Positions 23,178 through 27,324 of a stretch of DNA of 27,324 bases are shown here, in pieces. The notes beneath the pieces are model-generated. The model saw nothing but the letters and a program-made list of their open reading frames with translations, was not told the origin of the DNA and did not search any database. The position numbers and the translations under genes are program-made. Source of the stretch: Methanobacterium sp. (GTDB lineage: Archaea > Methanobacteriota > Methanobacteria > Methanobacteriales > Methanobacteriaceae); NCBI GenBank assembly GCA_019084405.1, contig JAHRFX010000063.1, positions 1 to 27,324 of the forward strand, written 5' to 3'. How positions within the stretch are numbered: position 1 is the stretch's first letter; each line of letters opens with the position of its first letter.

Positions 23178-23723
23178 TTATTTATCTAAAAATTCATCAA
23201 CCAGCAGTAATGGCTCCAATTCAATATCATGTTTTTTAAGATTATTTCTGGCACCCTCTAACCTATCAACAACTACAAATGCTCTTTTAACGATTCCTCC
23301 ATTTTCATGAATGGCATTTATGGCCTTTAATAACGAATTACCAGTAGTGGTAACATCCTCCACTACCACCACCTGATCCCCTTTTTTTAATTCCCCTTCA
23401 ATTAATTTTGATGTACCGTAACCTTTTTTTTCTTTACGTATCATTAATAATGGTTTTTTAGATTCCAGAGCTAAAGCCGTTGCTATAGGAACCGCTCCTA
23501 AAGCTGGACCGGCAATTTTATTTATATTGTCCTTGGTAATTTTTTCAGAGATGATTTCAGCAATTGTTTTCAGGATTTCTGGTTCGGTGATGGCCTTTTT
23601 CATATCCACGTAGTAATCACTTTCTTTTCCAGAAGCTAAAACAAATTTGCCAGATTTTACTACTTCATTTTTCTTTAGTAAATCAATCAAAATTGTTTTT
23701 TTAGTTTCAATTGTTTTTTGCAT
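23178..23723 (-). CDS. pyrE: Orotate phosphoribosyltransferase
   Basis: PyrE, 181 residues, converts orotate and PRPP to orotidine 5'-phosphate in UMP synthesis. Key motifs: FVLASGKESDYYVDMKKA (28-45), MIRKEKKGYGTSKLIEGEL, the PRPP loop VVVVEDVTTTGNSLLKAI (118-135) and RAFVVVDRLEGA. A longer frame open to 23825 would add 34 residues with no homology; ATG 23723 is chosen because it gives the family's usual length and start (MQKTIETKKTILIDLL) and has AGGGG about 9 nt upstream. The extra stretch is the zinc-ribbon gene read in another frame, which overlaps the pyrE start by 37 nt. Confidence 0.95.
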   Translation of the reverse strand: MQKTIETKKTILIDLLKKNEVVKSGKFVLASGKESDYYVDMKKAITEPEILKTIAEIISEKITKDNINKIAGPALGAVPIATALALESKKPLLMIRKEKKGYGTSKLIEGELKKGDQVVVVEDVTTTGNSLLKAINAIHENGGIVKRAFVVVDRLEGARNNLKKHDIELEPLLLVDEFLDK

Positions 23724-23842
23724 ATTATACATACCCCTGGATCTAAATAGTAACATTGAGAACAAACAGAAGTTCCGCAGATAGAACAGGTATGCATTTT
23801 TGCGGCTTTGCCGCAAATATTGCATATGCCTATTAGCTCCAT
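23687..23842 (-). CDS. 51-residue zinc-ribbon protein overlapping pyrE
   Basis: A small gene in a different frame from pyrE. Its translation opens MELIGICNICGKAAKMHTCS and continues with three more cysteine pairs. The eight cysteines fall in four CxxC knuckles (C7/C10, C19/C22, C27/C30, C38/C41), the pattern of a double zinc ribbon or treble-clef module. A strong GAGGGG site lies 6 nt before ATG 23842. The 3' end overlaps pyrE by 37 nt, so the two are probably translationally coupled. No family name is claimed; it resembles small archaeal zinc proteins thought to bind nucleic acid or protein. The cysteine spacing plus ribosome site make a chance frame very unlikely. Confidence 0.82.
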   Translation of the reverse strand: MELIGICNICGKAAKMHTCSICGTSVCSQCYYLDPGVCIICKKQLKLKKQF

Positions 23843-23905
23843 AAAAAACCCCTCTATAGGATATTTTTTGAATACATCACAACTAATTATTTAAAGTTGA
23901 GTTGA

Positions 23906-24139
23906 TTATTCCCCACCACTTTTTAGTAAAATTTTATCCCCGATTTTTTTTACCATGTCATAAGGGACAATTGTTTCACCTTTTGAAATGCCTAAACCTT
24001 CAGATATTCCTCCTTTTCCTAATATTAATGCCTCAATAGTTTTTGTTTCCAGGTCCATCTCCACATCTTTAACTTTTCCAATAATAGTAGCCGAATTATC
24101 CAGAACTTCTTTACCTACGATTTCTTCAACAATTCTCAT
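23906..24139 (-). CDS. PRC-barrel domain protein
   Basis: A 77-residue stand-alone PRC-barrel protein. The domain covers the whole length: EEIVGKEVLDNSATIIGKVK, DVEMDLETKTIEALILGKGG, then TIVPYDMVKKIGDKILLK. PRC-barrels occur at the end of RimM and in photosynthetic reaction-centre H subunits; short archaeal versions are common and of unknown role, sometimes linked to RNA metabolism or division. GGTGAT lies 3 nt before the ATG, with AT-rich TATA-like sequence about 35 nt upstream. It precedes the zinc-ribbon/pyrE pair in the same direction with a 63-nt gap. Confidence 0.88.
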   Translation of the reverse strand: MRIVEEIVGKEVLDNSATIIGKVKDVEMDLETKTIEALILGKGGISEGLGISKGETIVPYDMVKKIGDKILLKSGGE

Positions 24140-24222
24140 TTTATCACCTTAATTATTTTGTACTGCAAAATATTTATATTTTTTTATTAAATCCCAAAAA
24201 AAAATATTAAATATTTTGAAGA

Positions 24223-24867
24223 TCAGGTGCCTTCAAAACACTTTTCCAGATGTTCTTCACTTGGTGGTTGAGTCATTAAGCTCACTACAATGGTTAAAAT
24301 TGCAGCTACAGGTAATCCTATAACAATGGGATCCACCGCAGGCCATGGTGCTGAACTAATTAATGTAGGCGTTCCAAAAAGTAATTGGGAAATTCCTAAA
24401 GCTTCCGCTGATTTTTTGAATACAAAAAATAGCCAGAAGGAACTAATCAGTGTCCCGGTAACCATACCGGTAATAGCGCCCCAGCGGGTGGAACGTTTCC
24501 AAAAGAGAGTCACCACATACATGGATAGAAATGCAGCTGCAGTTAAACTGAACCAGAGGGCAGTGCCCACCGCAATTATGTTACCCGGAAGTATGAAACC
24601 TAATATAACGGCAATTATAACTGCCAGGGCAATGGCCCCCCGGGCAATAAGTACTGTAGATCCTCCTTTAACCCTGAAAATCGTTTCATAGACATCTCTT
24701 CCAATAGCGGTTCCCTGTACATGGAACTGGGAACTCAGAGTGGACATGGCCGCAGAAAGTAGGATTACCATGAAGATGTAGGCAAAGCACAATGGCATGG
24801 CCTTAGTTATAAAGTTCAGTATTAGGGAAAAAAAGAAAGGTTGATATAAATGACAGATAACACACCA
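24223..24867 (-). pseudogene. Sodium:solute symporter, C-terminal remnant
   Basis: The C-terminal ~200 residues of a sodium:solute symporter (SSS, PutP-like). The conserved SSS segment LLSAAMSTLSSQFHVQGTAI is present with about five hydrophobic spans after it (for example GAIALAVIIAVILGFIL and IVIGLPVAAILTIVV), and the normal hydrophilic tail. SSS proteins are about 500-550 residues, so the N-terminal 60 percent is missing. The frame stays open upstream of the first ATG (24798) to a stop at 24868-24870, so the symporter reading fades out around 24815-24850, just where the plus-strand accessory gene begins. No ribosome site precedes 24798. Likely dead after replacement of the 5' half by incoming DNA. 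Confidence 0.85.
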
Positions 24868-25971
24868 TCAAGGAAGGAGTGGAAGGATCTTTACCAGAAA
24901 GCAGCAGAATTCAGGAAATTCAAACCATGGGAATGGATGTGGGACGATGAAATGTTCGCCGTTAGAAACCCGGAAACAGGTGAAGTGGCATACTGCACTG
25001 TAATGGGTAGAATGGGGGAATTCTTTGGCATGGCGGCCTACCTGGGCCGTGAAGGTCTGGAGACATTTCTCCAGATACAATCCGATGAAATACTCCCCTA
25101 TGGTGAAGAAAGTTTATACCTGCAGAGACTGCTCCTGGTTTCATTTGAAGACCGGGAAGATATAGAAGATGAAGATTATCAGATAATACGGAAACTGGGA
25201 CTGAGATTCAGGGGTAAGAATGGATGGCCCCAGTTTAGAAGTTTACGTCCTCATTACATGCCCTGGTACCTAGAAAAGGATGAAGCCCAATTTTTAACCC
25301 TGGTACTGGAACAGACCGCCCTTATATGCAAGGCCCTGAAAAAAGACCCGGAAAACATCACACACCCTGATGGGAAGATATTCATCAGAATCCCTGAAAA
25401 AACAGCTGAAGGTCTGGAATGGAAGGACGGATGGATAGATCCTGAGGATGATGAGGAGATAGGTTCCTTTATTCCTGGTGAAGAAGTAGACCCCCTAATT
25501 GCTTCCCTCCCTGATATGAAGGAACTTCTGAAACTAAAAAAAGAGGGTGTCTGGGAGGTTGATTTCTATTATTATCCTGAACCAGTGCAGGAGGAACCAG
25601 ATGAAAGACCCTACTTCCCGGCAACCATAACCTGGGCTGATCATGAATCTGGGGAGATGATCGAGGTGGAGCTGGCTGAACCCAGCCAGTGGAAATCCTT
25701 CTTCATGGAAACCTTCCACAATGCAGTGGAAAAAACCCAGCACCTACCCGGGATTATTCAGTATGAGGATGAGGAATTACTCCCTTTACTGGAATCACTC
25801 ACATCCTCACTGAACATCAAACTGGAAGAGGTGTTTGAACTGGAAGTTCTGGGCGAAGCATGGGAGGGGTTCCGGGAATTTGCTGCCGACGATAATTCGG
25901 TGCTGGGAGTTATGGGACGTTTAATGGGTGATGACTCCATTATCAAAACTGGAAATGGCTATGGAAGATGA
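24850..25971 (+). CDS. DUF7309/DUF6930-like protein
   Basis: A 373-residue acidic protein, function unknown. The N-terminal ~180 residues match my memory of DUF7309: WKDLYQKAAEFRKFKPWEWM, FAVRNPETGEVAYCTVMGRM and AAYLGREGLETFL. The C-terminal ~130 residues resemble DUF6930: MEVELAEP-like beta strands, IIQYEDEELLPLLESLTSSL, and VFELEVLGEAWEGFREF. This pair of domains is common in bacteria. AGGTTGAT lies 4 nt before the ATG. Base and codon use look richer in CTG and GG than the AT-rich neighbours, which fits recent transfer, although I have not computed it. The gene overlaps the pRiA4b ORF-3-like gene and begins at the break point of a truncated symporter. Confidence 0.75.
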   Translation: MTDNTPSRKEWKDLYQKAAEFRKFKPWEWMWDDEMFAVRNPETGEVAYCTVMGRMGEFFGMAAYLGREGLETFLQIQSDEILPYGEESLYLQRLLLVSFEDREDIEDEDYQIIRKLGLRFRGKNGWPQFRSLRPHYMPWYLEKDEAQFLTLVLEQTALICKALKKDPENITHPDGKIFIRIPEKTAEGLEWKDGWIDPEDDEEIGSFIPGEEVDPLIASLPDMKELLKLKKEGVWEVDFYYYPEPVQEEPDERPYFPATITWADHESGEMIEVELAEPSQWKSFFMETFHNAVEKTQHLPGIIQYEDEELLPLLESLTSSLNIKLEEVFELEVLGEAWEGFREFAADDNSVLGVMGRLMGDDSIIKTGNGYGR

Positions 25972-26740
25972 AAACCTGGCAGCACTCATCCAAAGCGGAA
26001 AAGTGGATGAGTTTTTAAACGATGAAAAAGTACAGAATTTAATCCAGGAGGCCAGTGAGGGTATCCTGGGAAATCCCCGGGAAGACACTAAAACCCCAAT
26101 AATCATGGATTTAAGGGATGAAAGGAAGCATCAACAAAAAGAGAAAGATAAAACTCAGCAAACCTTTTTCCAAACAGATTCTGAGGATAGTGAAATTTTA
26201 AAACCCGGAAACTCTCTTTATCAGCTCAGAATTGATCTGGATGGTATAAGGCCACCAGTCTGGCGGAGGATACTCATACCCGGGACCGGTACCATGAGAG
26301 ATCTGCACCAAGCCATCCAGGATGTCATGGGCTGGGAGGATTATCATCTGCACCAGTTCATGGTAGATGATCCCTTCAGTGGACAACCCATCACCATGGA
26401 AAACCATGACGAGGAGACAGAGAAAATAGAAGACTGGTTCACCATGGAAAACCCCAATGGAATCTACATCTATGACTTCGGGGACAACTGGGAGCATATC
26501 ATAGAACTAGAGGTAATCACCCACCGGGATAAGAAAGCCACCTATCCCCAGTGCATCAAGGGTAAAAGGGCCTGCCCACCCGAGGACTGTGGGGGTGTAG
26601 GTGGATATCTGGAGATGTTAGACACTTTAAAGGATCCCAAACACGAAGAATATGAGGAGACAGTGGAATGGTTGGGGGAAGACTTTAACCCGGAACACTT
26701 TAACCCGGAGGATGTTATTTTCAAGGATACTCATGAGTAG
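25955..26740 (+). CDS. Plasmid pRiA4b ORF-3-like protein
   Basis: About 261 residues. The C-terminal ~180 residues form a pRiA4b ORF-3 domain (IS1096 TnpR-like family): LYQLRIDLDGIRPPVWRRIL, TMRDLHQAIQDVMGWEDYHL, IYDFGDNWEHIIELE and the Cys-containing PQCIKGKRACPPEDCGGVGG, ending in an FNPEHFNPEDV repeat. The N-terminal ~75 residues are a charged linker with an ENLAALIQSGKVDEFL helix. The frame is open from GTG 25928; ATG 25955 or ATG 25961 is more likely, within a short overlap with the end of the DUF7309-like gene, so translation is coupled. Despite the TnpR name there is no evidence of recombinase activity. Widespread in bacterial accessory DNA. Confidence 0.85.
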   Translation: MAMEDENLAALIQSGKVDEFLNDEKVQNLIQEASEGILGNPREDTKTPIIMDLRDERKHQQKEKDKTQQTFFQTDSEDSEILKPGNSLYQLRIDLDGIRPPVWRRILIPGTGTMRDLHQAIQDVMGWEDYHLHQFMVDDPFSGQPITMENHDEETEKIEDWFTMENPNGIYIYDFGDNWEHIIELEVITHRDKKATYPQCIKGKRACPPEDCGGVGGYLEMLDTLKDPKHEEYEETVEWLGEDFNPEHFNPEDVIFKDTHE

Positions 26741-27048
26741 ATACTTCTGTGAGAAATAGACCCATTGCCGTTAACTGATGTACAGATGGTTATCAATTTT
26801 AGTAACTTTGAATCCATTAATAACCTTGAATCCATTTTGGTGGCCTTGAAATTTCTGGCCAAAAAATTTTTTGATGGAAGAAATTAATCATTCCCAAAAA
26901 AAATGGGAGTTAAAATTTTTATCAATTTTTTATAATTACCGGCACAGTAGATTTTTTTAGTGATTGATTTTATGAGTCTTATTTTTTAGGATAAGGGTCT
27001 TCCAGAAGTTTTATAACCCCTAGAAGACAATATATCCTTGGTTTTACT
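26741..27048. other. Non-coding AT-rich spacer
   Basis: No gene is supported. It holds a short near-direct repeat (CTTTGAATCCATT/CCTTGAATCCATT, about 26808-26837), a TCCC-A-tract-GGGA hairpin near 26895-26912, and a GTCTTC...GAAGAC inverted repeat (26997-27002 and 27023-27028) close to the transposase remnant, which may belong to its left end. Confidence 0.5.
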
Positions 27049-27324
27049 ATGGTATCTATAGATTGTACTTATAATAAACTTTTCGGAAAAAGAATTATTT
27101 TTCTCGATTTTTGAGAATTACGGCAACGATTTTGAATACACCTCTAAAGGCGTTTTCCGAAGAACTCAAGCGCCTTTGTGCCCCGATTGTGGCTCAGGGA
27201 TGAATCATAATGGTTATAACACTTACACAAATAAAAATTTGTGCAGTGTTAAAATCGTCAGGTATATCTGCCACATATGATGTGAACCACATGAAGAGAT
27301 CCGTCAGTTCTGGGAAAACATTAA
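27049..27324 (+). pseudogene. Transposase N-terminal remnant (zinc-ribbon type), broken and cut by window end
   Basis: Reading from ATG 27049 gives MVSIDCTYNKLFGKRIIFLD, then a TGA at 27112-27114. One base over (frame of 27113) the protein continues ENYGNDFEYTSKGVFRRTQ, APLCPDCGSGMNHNGYNTYT, VKIVRYICH, then meets another TGA at about 27278-27280 before CEPHEEIRQFW. The CPDC plus CH-x-C zinc ribbon at the N-terminus and the overall wording resemble transposases of Methanobrevibacter and Methanobacterium insertion sequences, as far as I recall. The frameshift lies in a T-run, and the second stop is a point change, so it is a decayed copy. The rest lies outside the window. Confidence 0.55.

Noticed and set aside
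23724..23825. In-frame N-terminal extension of pyrE
   Set aside because: The 34 added residues have no PyrE character; the same DNA in another frame encodes the cysteine-rich zinc-ribbon gene with a strong ribosome site.
24290..24691. Plus-strand open frame antisense to the symporter remnant
   Set aside because: Mirror of the hydrophobic coding sequence on the other strand; no start signal and no family features.
1..27324. CRISPR array or complete insertion sequence
   Set aside because: No regularly spaced direct repeats and no intact transposase with paired terminal repeats were seen.

Overview
The window looks like a chromosomal segment of a mesophilic hydrogenotrophic methanogen of the Methanobacteriales, probably Methanobacterium or a close relative. 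The support is: split heterodisulfide reductase genes hdrC-hdrB, a block of methanogenesis marker proteins (Mmp2, 3, 6, 5, 15, 17), a 2-phosphoglycerate kinase of cyclic 2,3-diphosphoglycerate synthesis, diphthine synthase, archaeal Nob1 and Trm5, an archaeal-type 7S SRP RNA, AT-rich TATA-box promoters and Shine-Dalgarno sites of the GGTGA/GAGG type. Species assignment is inference.

Layout. 1-1065: non-coding flank with tRNA-Ser(GCT) and SRP RNA, both minus strand. 1066-6100 (minus): CBS protein and 2-phosphoglycerate kinase (overlapping genes), a metallophosphoesterase, two small methanogen-type unknowns, then hdrB and hdrC. HdrC has an unusual in-frame low-complexity N-terminal extension in front of an internal start with its own ribosome site. 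6164-12492: a tRNA-ribosyltransferase-like protein (plus), SAM methyltransferase and an ABC-2 exporter pair (minus), a small unknown (plus), dphB (minus) and trm5 (plus). 12493-12626: imperfect tandem repeat with hairpins. 12610-21466 (minus): mtnA, nifB, then an eight-gene compact operon that reads DUF2117-like, mmp2, mmp3, mmp6, DUF2111-like, mmp5, mmp15, mmp17. 21596-24139: nob1, an intergenic structured RNA candidate, moaB (plus) with a possible attenuator leader, pyrE overlapping a previously uncalled 51-residue zinc-ribbon gene, and a PRC-barrel protein. 24223-27324: accessory-looking end, with a decapitated sodium:solute symporter, a two-gene module (DUF7309/DUF6930-like plus pRiA4b ORF-3-like) and a decayed transposase at the window edge.

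How the genes work together. HdrBC is the CoM-S-S-CoB reducing half of the electron-bifurcating Hdr complex; CoM-S-S-CoB is the product of methyl-coenzyme M reductase (MCR). Mmp3 and Mmp17 are known components of the ATP-dependent MCR activation complex, which is reported to carry complex iron-sulfur clusters related to the nitrogenase L-cluster. A stand-alone NifB, the radical-SAM enzyme that builds that cluster type, lies directly downstream of mmp17 with no nifHDK in view. The most interesting reading of the window is therefore an MCR-activation gene neighbourhood including its probable metallocluster-supply enzyme and two uncharacterised family members (DUF2111-like, DUF2117-like).

No CRISPR array, intact insertion sequence or replication origin was recognised.
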